Assembly: GCA_016706685.1 (NCBI GenBank)
Contig: JADJJE010000029.1
Coordinates: forward strand, 9,711 to 73,710
Origin: Sandaracinaceae bacterium
GTDB lineage: Bacteria > Myxococcota_A > Polyangia > Polyangiales > Houyiibacteriaceae
Direction: 5' to 3'
DNA: 64,000 nt
Positions within the stretch are counted from its first letter, which is position 1; the number at the start of each line of letters is the position of its first letter. Positions 26,114 through 35,030 of this stretch are shown one piece after another. The translations under genes and the position numbers were made by a program. The notes beneath the pieces are model-generated. The model was given only the letters and a program-made list of their open reading frames with translations. It searched no databases and was not told where the DNA came from.

Positions 26114-28267
26114 TCAGCCGGCGGCGTCCGCTGGGTCGGCCGTGTACGCGTACGACTCCGAGCGGTAGTACTGATGGTAGCCGTAGCCGTAGGTCCGGCT
26201 GTTGATGTCTACGTCGTTCACCACGCAACCGATCATCACGGCGTCGACGGCGCGCATCTGGCGGAGAGCTGCTTCGACGCTCTCCTTCGTGGTCTGCTGC
26301 GCGCGCACGACGAGCATGACGCCGTCCACTTGGGGGGCGATGATGGCCGAATCCGTGACGGCCCCGACAGGCGGGCTGTCGAAGATGACCCACTCGTATT
26401 GGCTGGTGGCGGCATCACGCAGAGCCTTGAAAGCAGGGGTGTGCAAGAGCTCCGATGGGTTGGGCGGCACGGGGCCCGAAGGCAGCAGGTCGAGGCCGTC
26501 TACCTCGGTGTGGGACACTGCCTCGGCCAGCGAGCACTCCCCGAGGATGACCGATGTGACCCCCACCTTGTTGGTGATGCCGAACGGCTTGTGGGCGCGC
26601 GGCCGGCGCAGGTCCGTGTCGATGAGCAGCACCGACTTGCTGGCGTGCGCGAGCGCGATGGCGATGTTGCACGCGATGGTGGTCTTGCCTTCGCGCGGCG
26701 AAGCGCTGGTGATGACGAAGCAGCGCGAGGGGCGCGCGGCGTTCATGAAGGTGAGGTTGGTGCGGATGGTGCGCGCGCACTCCGCCGCGGCCGAGGTGGG
26801 CCGGTGGTGCGAGCTGAGCTCGGGCAGCTGCATCTCGGTCAGCTTGGGCAGGATGCCTACCACCTTCAGCCCCAGCGCCTCCACGTCTTCCACCGACTTG
26901 AGGCGGCGGTCCAGGCGCAGCAGGAGGGCGATGAGCGTCAAGCCGAGGATCAAGCCGCCTGCAGCACCGCCGCCGAGGTTGGTCATGAGCACCGGGCTGA
27001 TGGGCGACTGCGGGGGCAGCGCGCGATCCAGCACGCGAGCGTGGGTGACCTGGAGCATGCGCGTCAGGTCCGTCTCGGTCGTGCGCTGCAGCACCAGCTG
27101 ATAGAGTTCCGCCTTGTTCTCGCGCTCACGGTTGAGGCGCTGGTACTCGATCTCGCGGAGGTTCAGGTCCAGGCCTTCGCTGTGCGCTTGGTCGACGGCG
27201 GCGCGCAGGCCACCTTCCACGCGCCGGGCCTCCTCGAACTCACCCTCGGTGCCGTGGATGACCGACCGCATCTCACGCACGAGCTGCTCCTGCTGCGTCC
27301 GAATCTCCGCGTTGAGCGCCACCATGTCCGGGTGGTTGTCGCCGTAGCGGACGGCCAGGCGCTCCCGCTCCCCCAGCTTTTCCACCAGGGCGGCGCGCAG
27401 CTCGATGATGGCCTCCACGTTGGTCAGGCCAGACAGCGGCGCCTCGAGCGGGTCCATGGACAGGGCGCGGCGCAGGCGGTCCGCGCGGGCGGCGAGCTCG
27501 ATGCGGCGCGTGCGTGCGGTGGTGAGCGCATCGCTGAAGGCCAGGATCTGGCGCGCGACCACGTTCTGGTTTTCTTCGAGCGACAGGGAGAGGACGTCAT
27601 GCTCGCGCTTGAAGTCGTACAGCGCGTTCTCGGACGCTTCGAGGTCGGAGCGGAGGTCCGTGAGCTGACCGTCGAGCCACTCGAGCGCCGTGACCGTGGA
27701 GCGCATACGGTCTTCGAGCGTCTTCTCGATGTAGGCTGCGCCGATGGCGTTGGCGATGTTGGCAGCGCGCTCGGGGTCGGAGTCCTGGACGACCAGGTTG
27801 ACGAGCCGGGTGGTGGGCACGGGCTCGACCGTGAGCCGGGCGCCGAGTAGGGCCGACGTTGCCTCGATGGTGCTGCCCTCGAAGCGCTCGGCGGCCTCGC
27901 CGGTGTGTCCGTGGAAGCCTGCATCTTCGTGCAGCGCCAGCTGACGGACCACGCGATCGAGCACGTTGCGGCTCGAAATGACTCGGTTTTGTGTGTCGAA
28001 GAACTCTCGGCTCGCCCAGAAATTTCCGAACGGGTCAGCCACGTCCTCGACGCCGCGCCCCAGCGGGCGTGGCGGGTTGGGCTCGTACTCGAGCGTGCTG
28101 ATGGCGCTGTAGACGCGAGGCTGGCGCGAGGTCCAGACCGCACCGCCCACGCCGCCGAGCACCGCCAGCACGAGCGCGATCCACCCGAACCGCACCACGA
28201 GGCGCATGAATTCGCGGGGATCGAAGCGTCGCCCCCCACCCCCCTCGAACACGTCTTCCCCGCTCAT
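26114..28267 (-). CDS. Polysaccharide co-polymerase / tyrosine autokinase (Wzz-BY-kinase fusion)
   Basis: 717 residues. N-terminal Wzz-like part: a membrane helix near residues 25-46, then a periplasmic chain-length region with long coiled coil (about residues 165-400), and a second helix (GGGAAGGLILGLTLIALLLRL, about 424-444). The cytoplasmic BY-kinase domain has Walker A SPREGKTT (about 520-530), Walker A' LLIDTDLRRPR, a VIFDSPPVG motif and, at the end, a Tyr-rich cluster (YGYGYHQYYRSESYAY), the usual autophosphorylation tail. Such proteins control polymer length and export in Wzy-dependent capsule/exopolysaccharide systems. It is upstream of the WecA-like gene and 120 bases downstream of the ligase gene. 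Confidence 0.92.
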   Translation of the reverse strand: MSGEDVFEGGGGRRFDPREFMRLVVRFGWIALVLAVLGGVGGAVWTSRQPRVYSAISTLEYEPNPPRPLGRGVEDVADPFGNFWASREFFDTQNRVISSRNVLDRVVRQLALHEDAGFHGHTGEAAERFEGSTIEATSALLGARLTVEPVPTTRLVNLVVQDSDPERAANIANAIGAAYIEKTLEDRMRSTVTALEWLDGQLTDLRSDLEASENALYDFKREHDVLSLSLEENQNVVARQILAFSDALTTARTRRIELAARADRLRRALSMDPLEAPLSGLTNVEAIIELRAALVEKLGERERLAVRYGDNHPDMVALNAEIRTQQEQLVREMRSVIHGTEGEFEEARRVEGGLRAAVDQAHSEGLDLNLREIEYQRLNRERENKAELYQLVLQRTTETDLTRMLQVTHARVLDRALPPQSPISPVLMTNLGGGAAGGLILGLTLIALLLRLDRRLKSVEDVEALGLKVVGILPKLTEMQLPELSSHHRPTSAAAECARTIRTNLTFMNAARPSRCFVITSASPREGKTTIACNIAIALAHASKSVLLIDTDLRRPRAHKPFGITNKVGVTSVILGECSLAEAVSHTEVDGLDLLPSGPVPPNPSELLHTPAFKALRDAATSQYEWVIFDSPPVGAVTDSAIIAPQVDGVMLVVRAQQTTKESVEAALRQMRAVDAVMIGCVVNDVDINSRTYGYGYHQYYRSESYAYTADPADAAG

Positions 28268-28387
28268 GGGCGGACGCCCCCTCGCGATGAGGAGTAGAGG
28301 ACGTCAGGGTGACGAGAGGGTGCAAGCATAGGCTGGAGAGAGGGCGCTGCCTTGGATGCGAGCGCGCGTCGAAAGTTCATTTTGCGC

Positions 28388-30883
28388 TCACCTTGGAACC
28401 GGCGCCAGTCCACGGGGCGATGACGCCGTCAGCCGACTGACCTGTTGTTCAGCACTCTGGCACTGTGGGCTCTCCCGTCCGGCTTGGCGGCACACATGCT
28501 GTGATGCGGAGCGAGCCAGGCCGATGCGTCCGTCCCGGACCGAGATCTGGAGCAAGATGGCCGCTCCTGGGCCGCTCGGGTCGAGGTCGATGGAGGAGCG
28601 GATGAGGGCGATGCCCTCCTCGGGGTGCCCAATGTCGACCAGGACTTGTCCGTGACGGGCGTCGATGGCCGCGAGCGCGCTGCTCTGCCCGGCTGCGTCC
28701 CGGCGCATGACCCGCACGATGTCGTCGACCACTTCAAGGTCTCTGGCTTCACTGGCCAGCCGCACCAGGTTCCAGCGCGTGCCGTCTGGAAGGCTGGGTT
28801 GGTCTCGCGCGGCGAGCGCCGCCGCCGGGTCCACCAGGATCAGGATGTCCATCCAGACGGCGATGGCAGCCGGGTCCTCCGGGTGGGCCGCCCGGAGCGC
28901 CTCGGCGCCCGCTCGCGCATCACTCGGCTGCGTGCGGGCCATCGCGGTCAGGTGTCGGGCATGGGCTCCGAAGTCGTCCGTGCCCTCGGCCACCAGCAGC
29001 GCGTCCAGGGCCACACGAAAGTCGGCGCTCACCCCGGCGCAAGCGCGGGCTCGCGCGACCGTTTCGGCGAGCGACTCCGCGTCCACGCTGGCGCGCCGGA
29101 TGTGCTCGACGTCGGCGTCTCGGGCGAGCACTTCGCAGAGCGCAGGGGTGCCCGCGCCAGCATGCAACCGGTCCGCCTCGCGCACCTCGATCAAGGCTTG
29201 GTCGGGGCGTCCCATGCGGACGAGCCAGAGCGCCGCGAGCCGATGCGGCTCGGCCCACTCGGGTGCCAAGTACATGCTGCGGTTGAGCCAGCGGCCCGCA
29301 CGCGGCGAGCCGCGCTCCGCGTACGCGTGACCGAGCGACGCCGTCAGCAGGCCGTCGGCGGGATGGAGCGTGGCGACTTCGCGCTCGATCTCCGCCAGCG
29401 CGGCGGTGGAGAGGGAGCCGGCCTGGAGCCGGGCACGCGTGGTCGCCGGGTCGTCCACGGGAAGGCGCACCACCAGCGCCGCGACGCCCAGCGCGGCCAG
29501 GGTGGCGATTCCCCACACGTAGTACGCGCTCTTGCGGGCCGCGTGTGCTCGCGTCCAGGCGATGCCGGCGCAGGCGGCGGCGGGCACGGCGACACCGGGG
29601 AGCTCCAGCGCGAAGTCGAAGAGATCGTGGAGGAAGAGCATGACGAGCACGCCCGCGCCGAGCGCCGCCGATGTCTGTGAGGTGCGCAGCGCGCTAAAAG
29701 TGCCGCGCGCGAACCAGGCGATGGCCAACACGGTGACCGGGATTCCGAACTCGGTGCCGTACTGGATGAGGATGTTCTCGGGGTGCGTGTAGCGGGCCAG
29801 GAACGTGGAGCGGTACATGAAGGCGGGTTCGAAGGCGCCTCGTCCCGCTCCCGCGATCCAGTGATCGAGCGCCAGCTCTCCCCCGCGACGCAGGAGGTCG
29901 AGCCGCTCGATGTCATTGAGGCCCTGCGTCTCGCGCACGCGGAAGAGCAGCAACCCGAGGCCGACCAGAGCGGCGATCACGAGCGCGCCGAGGACGAGCT
30001 TCTGCACGATCTCGACGCGTGCTCCGGCACGACGTGACAGCTGCACCGCGATGCCCGTGGCGATCAGCAGGCTGAGCGCGCCGCCGCGGGACGTAGTCAG
30101 GAGCGCGAGGCAAGCGGCCATGGTGGCAGCAAAGAGAGCCATGCTCTTGCGCGCGCCAGGCTCTTCTTGGATCCCGAGGCCCAGGCAGAGCAGGGTGGTC
30201 AGCGCTGCGAACGCGCTGAGGTGGTTCACGTTGATGATGGGCCCGAAGACACGCCCACCCACCACCGGCTGGTACACCCCGAAGACCGTGGTGGCTCCGA
30301 GCGCCGCGTGTCCCAGCGACACCACCACCACCACCGAGCAGGCGAGCGCGATGGCCCGCATGAACCCGCGCGGGCGCTGCCGCTCCACCAGCAGGCTCAG
30401 CGCCAGCACCGTGCAGATGACGTTCAACCCCAGCAACATGCTGAGGCGCGTGCGGCCTGGGTCACGCGAGAGGGGGACCCAAGAAGGCGCAGGGTCCCCC
30501 AGCATGGCAGCCACATGCAGCGCGTCGTCGGCGGCCAACGGCGAGAGCGCCTGCACCAGCGCGATGGGCAGGGGCACCGTCTGCAGCACGGTGACGGCCC
30601 CCAGCGCCAGCAGCGCAGCCATGCCCGGAGACCACGGCAGCGGCCGCGCTCGGTCGCTGAGGACCACCGCGAACAAGAGGATCACGCTCGAGACCGCGCT
30701 GGTGGCCAGCCCCCACGAGAAGGCCCCAGCCAGCATCAGCGGCGCGAGCGCTACGTGCACGCCCACGAGCACCTTGGCCCACAGCTGCGGCGGGGGCTCG
30801 AGCGAGCGTCGGCGTCGGCGAGCCCGGGTTCGCTGACGGCGCTCTCGAATGCTCGAAGGCGCGGCTGTGGTCTCACTCGACAT
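28388..30883 (-). CDS. O-antigen ligase/polymerase-family membrane protein with large C-terminal helical-repeat part
   Basis: 831 residues from ATG 30883. After an Arg-rich N-terminus (RERRQRTRARRRRRSLEPP), about a dozen membrane helices follow to about residue 480, with the long periplasmic loop characteristic of Wzy/WaaL-type proteins (RGGELALDHWIAGAGRGAFEPAF...THPENILIQYGTEFGIP). The remaining about 350 residues are soluble and contain TPR-like repeats (LTASLGHAYAERGSPRAGRWLNRSMYLAPEWAEPHRLAALW). This joins polymer assembly to a repeat scaffold, a known arrangement in exopolysaccharide systems. Polymerase versus ligase cannot be decided. Start chosen because the basic extension precedes the first helix. 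Confidence 0.85.
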   Translation of the reverse strand: MSSETTAAPSSIRERRQRTRARRRRRSLEPPPQLWAKVLVGVHVALAPLMLAGAFSWGLATSAVSSVILLFAVVLSDRARPLPWSPGMAALLALGAVTVLQTVPLPIALVQALSPLAADDALHVAAMLGDPAPSWVPLSRDPGRTRLSMLLGLNVICTVLALSLLVERQRPRGFMRAIALACSVVVVVSLGHAALGATTVFGVYQPVVGGRVFGPIINVNHLSAFAALTTLLCLGLGIQEEPGARKSMALFAATMAACLALLTTSRGGALSLLIATGIAVQLSRRAGARVEIVQKLVLGALVIAALVGLGLLLFRVRETQGLNDIERLDLLRRGGELALDHWIAGAGRGAFEPAFMYRSTFLARYTHPENILIQYGTEFGIPVTVLAIAWFARGTFSALRTSQTSAALGAGVLVMLFLHDLFDFALELPGVAVPAAACAGIAWTRAHAARKSAYYVWGIATLAALGVAALVVRLPVDDPATTRARLQAGSLSTAALAEIEREVATLHPADGLLTASLGHAYAERGSPRAGRWLNRSMYLAPEWAEPHRLAALWLVRMGRPDQALIEVREADRLHAGAGTPALCEVLARDADVEHIRRASVDAESLAETVARARACAGVSADFRVALDALLVAEGTDDFGAHARHLTAMARTQPSDARAGAEALRAAHPEDPAAIAVWMDILILVDPAAALAARDQPSLPDGTRWNLVRLASEARDLEVVDDIVRVMRRDAAGQSSALAAIDARHGQVLVDIGHPEEGIALIRSSIDLDPSGPGAAILLQISVRDGRIGLARSASQHVCRQAGRESPQCQSAEQQVSRLTASSPRGLAPVPR

Positions 30884-30971
30884 TCGGCTGGCAGGGTCCC
30901 GGCGCGAGGGTAGCAGGGCGGGGCCGCTCCGCACGATGCGTTTGCCTCGGCCGCCTGCTAGAAGACCCGCC

Positions 30972-32144
30972 GTGCGCCCGCGTCTCCTGATGGTCATCGC
31001 CGAGGACTGGTACTTCTGGTCCCACAGGCTCCACATCGCTCAGGCAGCCCAGCGCGCGGGCTACGACGTCGGGCTCGCCACCGCGCAGGGTGACCTGCAG
31101 CCTCGGATCGAAGCCGAGGGCTTCCGCTATTTCCCCATTCGCCTCGATCGCGGCAGCACCAATCCGCTGGCCGAGGCGCGCTCGGTGGCCAGCGTGACCG
31201 CGGTGATGGTCCGTTTCCGCCCTGACGTGGTGCACCTGGTGGCCCACAAGCTGGTGCTCTACGGGTCCATCGCCGCCGCGCTCACGCGGGCGCCCGCGGT
31301 GGTCTGCGCGGTGGCCGGCATGGGCTACCTGTTCATGGGGGATGGGCTCAAGCGTCAGGTCCTGCGCGGCGTGGTGCAGCAGGCCTACGGGGGTCTCGTG
31401 AAGCGCGGTGGCCGCGTGAGCGTGATCCTGCAGAACCCCGACGACCAGCGCGAACTCGCCGCCGCCGGCATGATCGACCCGGCGCAGGTCACCATGATCT
31501 GCGGGTCGGGCGTGGACACCGAGCGCTTCGCGCCCGCGCCAGAGCCAGGCGGCGTGCCCATCGTCATGACGCACAGCCGCATGCTGGTGGACAAGGGCAT
31601 CGGAGAGATCGCCGAGGCGGCCCGCATCTTGCGCGACCGAGGGGTGCCGGTGCGCTTCCGGTTGGTGGGAGACCCCGACGCGCAGAACCCCAGCACCATC
31701 CCGCCCGAGACGCTGCGTGCCTGGCACGACGAAGGCCTGGTAGAGCACCTGGGGCGCCGCGCAGACATCCCGGAGCAGCTCGCCGCCTGCCACATCGCCT
31801 GCTTGCCCAGCTATCGCGAGGGCGCGCCGCTGTCGCTGATCGAGGCCGCAGCGGCCGGCCGGCCCATCGTGAGCGCCGACGTGCCGGGCTGCCGCGAGAT
31901 CGTGCGCGACGGAGACAACGGCTACTTGGTCCCCGTGCGCGATGGTCTCGCCCTGGCCATCGCCATCGAGAAGCTGGTCACGGACCCGGCGCTGCGTCAG
32001 CGCATGGGGCAGCGCAGCCGTGAGCGCGCCCTCGCGGAGTGGTCACGCGCGCACGTGGCCGAGGCCACGCTGCAGGTCTACGCCGCCCAGCTGGGGCGTC
32101 ACCCGCGTGGGCGGAGCGCGCTGCGCAGGCTGTCCACCACGTAG
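30972..32144 (+). CDS. Glycosyltransferase family 4-type enzyme
   Basis: 390 residues from GTG 30972 (MRPRLLMVIAEDWYFWSHR start after an upstream ATG at 30936). The two-domain GT-B layout is seen: an N-terminal Rossmann-like half with HRLHIAQAAQRAGYDVGLAT and the PDVVHLVAHKLVLYGSIAAAL loop; a C-terminal donor half with HSRMLVDKGIGEIAEAARIL and the E-x7-E nucleotide-sugar motif in SYREGAPLSLIEAAAAGRPIVS. It probably transfers a sugar in the polysaccharide pathway encoded around it. Its end overlaps the aminotransferase gene end by 46 bases on the opposite strand. Confidence 0.92.
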   Translation: MRPRLLMVIAEDWYFWSHRLHIAQAAQRAGYDVGLATAQGDLQPRIEAEGFRYFPIRLDRGSTNPLAEARSVASVTAVMVRFRPDVVHLVAHKLVLYGSIAAALTRAPAVVCAVAGMGYLFMGDGLKRQVLRGVVQQAYGGLVKRGGRVSVILQNPDDQRELAAAGMIDPAQVTMICGSGVDTERFAPAPEPGGVPIVMTHSRMLVDKGIGEIAEAARILRDRGVPVRFRLVGDPDAQNPSTIPPETLRAWHDEGLVEHLGRRADIPEQLAACHIACLPSYREGAPLSLIEAAAAGRPIVSADVPGCREIVRDGDNGYLVPVRDGLALAIAIEKLVTDPALRQRMGQRSRERALAEWSRAHVAEATLQVYAAQLGRHPRGRSALRRLSTT

Positions 32145-33205
32145 CCCTGCTCGTCTTCGCGCAGGGCGGCAAAGATGGGGAGCGCCAGGCTGGTGGCCGC
32201 GGCTTCGTCGGCCACGGGGCACACGGCGCCAGCCGCCACATCCGCGAAGCAAACCTGCCGGTGCAGCGGGATGGGGTAGTAGATGGCCGTGCCGACGCCG
32301 GCCTGGGAGAGTGACCGCTGCACGTGATCACGCGTGACGCGGTCGGGAAAGCGCACCACGTACTGGTTGTAGGTGTGCTCCGGGTGGGCCGGCGGGAGAC
32401 GCAGCTCGGACAGCGCTGCGAAGGCCTCGGCGTAGCGCGCGGCGTTCTGCCGCCGGCCAGCGAGCTCGGCCTCCACCAACGGCAGCTTCACGTGCAGCAG
32501 CGCGGCCTGGAGCGCGTCCAGGCGAAAGTTCCCGCCCACCACGGCGTGGTGGTACTTCGGCTCGCTGCCGTGCGCGCGCAGGATGCGCAGGCGCTCTGCC
32601 ATGGCCGGGTCGCGCGTGGTGACCAGGCCGCCATCGCCGAAGCCACCCAGGTTCTTGCTGGGGAAGAACGAGTGCGCGCCGGCCGTCTCGATGCTGCCCA
32701 CGGGGCGCCCGCCGTAGCGTGCCAAGAACGACTGCGCGGCGTCCTCGAGGATGGGTAGCTCGCCCGCCACGGAGCGCAGCCCCGCGAGATCCGCGGCCAG
32801 CCCGAAGAGGTGCACCGGGATGATGGCGCGCGTGCGCGCGGTGATCAGGCGTGAGACCTGAGCCGGGTCGAGGTTGAGCGTGTCCACGCACGAGTCGGCG
32901 AACACGGGCGTTCCGCCCAGGCGCGAGACCGCACCCGCCGTGGCGAAGAACGTGTAGCTGGGGACGATGACCTCGTCGCCGGGCCCGATGCCCAGCGCCA
33001 TGAGCAGCATCAGGATGGCGTCCGAGCCGTTGGACACGCCGAGCGCGTGCGGCACCTCGAGCACGCGCTCGCAGTCCCGCTCGAACGCGCTGACGGCGGG
33101 GCCCAGGATGTATTCGCCGCTGCGCAGCACCTCGATGGCGCGGGCCTCGAGGCGCGCCTGCAGGTCCGCGGGGATGCGGGTGACGTCCAGGAGCGGGACC
33201 TTCAC
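32099..33205 (-). CDS. wbpE: PLP-dependent aminotransferase, WbpE-like (DegT/DnrJ/EryC1 family)
   Basis: 368 residues from GTG 33205, which overlaps the upstream stop (GTGA). Fold type I sugar aminotransferase: VSNGSDAILMLLMALGIGPGDEVIVP, EDAAQSFLA, and the PLP Lys in HSFFPSKNLGGFGDGG (about residue 183). In the pathway to UDP-2,3-diacetamido-2,3-dideoxy-glucuronic acid, WbpE aminates the 3-keto sugar made by WbpB, and WbpD then acetylates it. This gene follows wbpB- and wbpD-like genes in the same order as in the Pseudomonas O5 cluster. Identity as WbpE rests mostly on that context; other nucleotide-sugar aminotransferases look similar. Confidence 0.9.
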   Translation of the reverse strand: MKVPLLDVTRIPADLQARLEARAIEVLRSGEYILGPAVSAFERDCERVLEVPHALGVSNGSDAILMLLMALGIGPGDEVIVPSYTFFATAGAVSRLGGTPVFADSCVDTLNLDPAQVSRLITARTRAIIPVHLFGLAADLAGLRSVAGELPILEDAAQSFLARYGGRPVGSIETAGAHSFFPSKNLGGFGDGGLVTTRDPAMAERLRILRAHGSEPKYHHAVVGGNFRLDALQAALLHVKLPLVEAELAGRRQNAARYAEAFAALSELRLPPAHPEHTYNQYVVRFPDRVTRDHVQRSLSQAGVGTAIYYPIPLHRQVCFADVAAGAVCPVADEAAATSLALPIFAALREDEQGYVVDSLRSALRPRG

Positions 33206-33888
33206 GCCTCGCCCTCGCCGCGCTCCGTGATGGCGCCCGGCTTCCAGTCGTCGTGCGCTCGCTCGCCGCGCGCCAGGTGTTCGGGCAAGGGGGCGTCCTC
33301 GTGAAGGTCCAGGCAGCGCACGCCGCTGGTCTCGTCCACGTAGCGCAGGCCCGACTCGGGGCACGTGGCATGGCCGCCCACGAAGTGGAGGCGGTGTCCG
33401 TGGCGGCTGACGTAGCCCACCACGCGGCCGGGCACGCCCACCACCAGCGCGTAGTCCGGCACGCTGCGGGACACCACGGCGCCGGCGCCCACGAAGCTGT
33501 AGCGCCCCAGCGTGACGCCACACACGATGGTGGCGTTGGCGCCCACCGAGCAGCCACGGCGCAGGAGCGTGGGCTCGTACAGGCTGCGCCGGTCCACCTG
33601 GGCGCGCGGGTTGGTCACGTTGGTGAGCACGCACGACGGGCCGAGGAACACCTCGTCTTCCACCACGGTGCCCGCGTAGAGCGAGACGTTGTTCTGGATC
33701 TTCACGCGGTCGCCCAGCTGCACGCCGCTGGCCACGAAGCAGTTCTGACCCAGGTTGCAGTCACGCCCGATGACCGCGCCGCTCATGATGTGGGAGAAGT
33801 GCCAGATGCGCGTGCCGGCGCCGATCTGGGCGGGCTCGTCCACGCACGCGCTGGGGTGCGCCACGTAGGCCGCGCCGCCGCTGCTCAC
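33202..33888 (-). CDS. wbpD: Hexapeptide-repeat N-acetyltransferase, WbpD-like
   Basis: 228 residues. Left-handed beta-helix (LbH) acetyltransferase with many [LIV]-G-x4 turns (IGAGTRIWHFSHIMSGAVIGRDCNLGQNCFVA, VKIQNNVSLYAGTVV, VGANATIVCGVTLGRYSFVGAGAVV). It closely resembles WbpD/WlbB, which N-acetylates UDP-2-acetamido-3-amino-glucuronate using acetyl-CoA. The C-terminus carries about 50 extra residues with a two-Cys patch (HATCPESGLRYVDETSGVRCLD), possibly a small metal site. Start overlaps the wbpB stop by four bases, and its stop overlaps the wbpE start, so all three are co-translated. Confidence 0.92.
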   Translation of the reverse strand: MSSGGAAYVAHPSACVDEPAQIGAGTRIWHFSHIMSGAVIGRDCNLGQNCFVASGVQLGDRVKIQNNVSLYAGTVVEDEVFLGPSCVLTNVTNPRAQVDRRSLYEPTLLRRGCSVGANATIVCGVTLGRYSFVGAGAVVSRSVPDYALVVGVPGRVVGYVSRHGHRLHFVGGHATCPESGLRYVDETSGVRCLDLHEDAPLPEHLARGERAHDDWKPGAITERGEGEA

Positions 33889-34847
33889 GTGGGCTCGGCG
33901 ACGAGCTGCGGGTGGGCGCGCTCGGGGAGAGGGGTGGTCAACTCCGCCGTCCGCAGGCGGTAGGACAGCTCGATGGAAGGGCGCGCGTCCTCGATGCCGA
34001 ACCCCCGCCCCGCGAGCACCTCGCGGTACACCTCGCTGTGCAGGTCCGTGAAGCCGCCGGAGAACTCGATCTCTTCCCCGTCGAGCGTCAGCGTGCGGTG
34101 GGCGTGACCGCCCGCGTCACGCACGGCCAGGGGAAGGTCCGAGGTGCGCGTGGACAGCAGCCAGCGCACGTCGGCGTGCTCGAGCGCCAGGAAGCCACTC
34201 ACCCGGTCGCGCTCGCGCTGGTGCACCTCGGCCTCGCGCGCGGCGCCGAACAGCCACACCATGAGGTCCATCAGGTGGATGCCGATGTTGGTGACCAGCC
34301 CGCCCGACTTGGCCTCGTCGCCCTTCCACGACACGTCGTACCAGCGCCCGCGGCGCGTGGCGTAGCTGAGCAGCACCTGGTGCCGGATGCCGCGCGCGGC
34401 GTCCTCGGTGAGGCGCGCCTTGAGCGCGATGAGCGAGGGCAGCAGGCGCAGCTGCAGCACCGTGTACACGCGCGAGCCGCTCTCACCCTCGATGACGCTG
34501 AGCTGGTCGAGGTTCCACGGGTTGATGACCAGCGGCTTCTCGCAGATGGCGTGCGCGCCGAGGCGCAGCGCCAGGCGGCAGTGCGCGTCGTGCAGGTAGT
34601 TGGGCGAGCACACGGACACGTACTGAACCGCCGAGGCCGACGACTCACGCCGGCGTTTCTCGAGGAAGCGGTCGAAGCGCTCCACCTCCGTGAAGAAGGC
34701 CGCGTCCGGGAAGTACTTGTCCATGATCCCGACCGAGTCGAAGGGATCACAGGCAGCCACCAGGGTTCCGCCGTTGTCGGCGATGGCCTTGAGGTGGCGG
34801 GGCGCGACGAAGCCGCCGATGCCCAGGAGCGCGAAGTTGGCTGTCAT
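33885..34847 (-). CDS. wbpB: NAD-dependent sugar dehydrogenase, WbpB/WlbA-like (Gfo/Idh/MocA family)
   Basis: 320 residues. Gfo/Idh/MocA fold: LLGIGGFVAPRHLKAIADNG nucleotide region, SVCSPNYLHDAH and CEKPLVINPWN with the EKP motif at 103-105. The DSVGIMDKYFPDAAFF and FDRFLEKRRRE segments are features of the WbpB/WlbA subgroup that oxidises UDP-N-acetylglucosaminuronate at C3, working with the aminotransferase and acetyltransferase encoded next. First gene of the three-gene unit. The enzymes that make UDP-GlcNAcA (WbpA/WbpO type) are not in the window. Confidence 0.92.
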   Translation of the reverse strand: MTANFALLGIGGFVAPRHLKAIADNGGTLVAACDPFDSVGIMDKYFPDAAFFTEVERFDRFLEKRRRESSASAVQYVSVCSPNYLHDAHCRLALRLGAHAICEKPLVINPWNLDQLSVIEGESGSRVYTVLQLRLLPSLIALKARLTEDAARGIRHQVLLSYATRRGRWYDVSWKGDEAKSGGLVTNIGIHLMDLMVWLFGAAREAEVHQRERDRVSGFLALEHADVRWLLSTRTSDLPLAVRDAGGHAHRTLTLDGEEIEFSGGFTDLHSEVYREVLAGRGFGIEDARPSIELSYRLRTAELTTPLPERAHPQLVAEPT

Positions 34848-34875
34848 GCAGGCGGCAGGGTAGCGCGGAGGGTGG

Positions 34876-34952
34876 TGGCGGATGCTAGAGGATTCGAACC
34901 TCTGACCCCTGCCTTCGGAGGGCAGTGCTCTATCCAGCTGAGCTAAGCATCC
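34876..34952 (-). tRNA. tRNA-Arg (CCG)
   Basis: A complete 77-nt tRNA on the minus strand, with encoded CCA (34876-34878). Reading 5' to 3', the acceptor stem GGATGCT (34952-34946) pairs with AGCATCC, the D arm is GCTC...GAGC, the anticodon stem CTGCC/GGCAG encloses the loop CTCCGAA with anticodon CCG, and the T arm is AGAGG-TTCGAAT-CCTCT. It decodes CGG, common in this GC-rich coding. It lies between wbpB and dacB. Confidence 0.97.
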
Positions 34953-35030
34953 CGGGTGCTCCGGCGAGCCGGACGGGCGACGTTCGTAACCGATGCACGC
35001 GCGGGTGGCAAGTCACGTGTCGCTCTCCGC

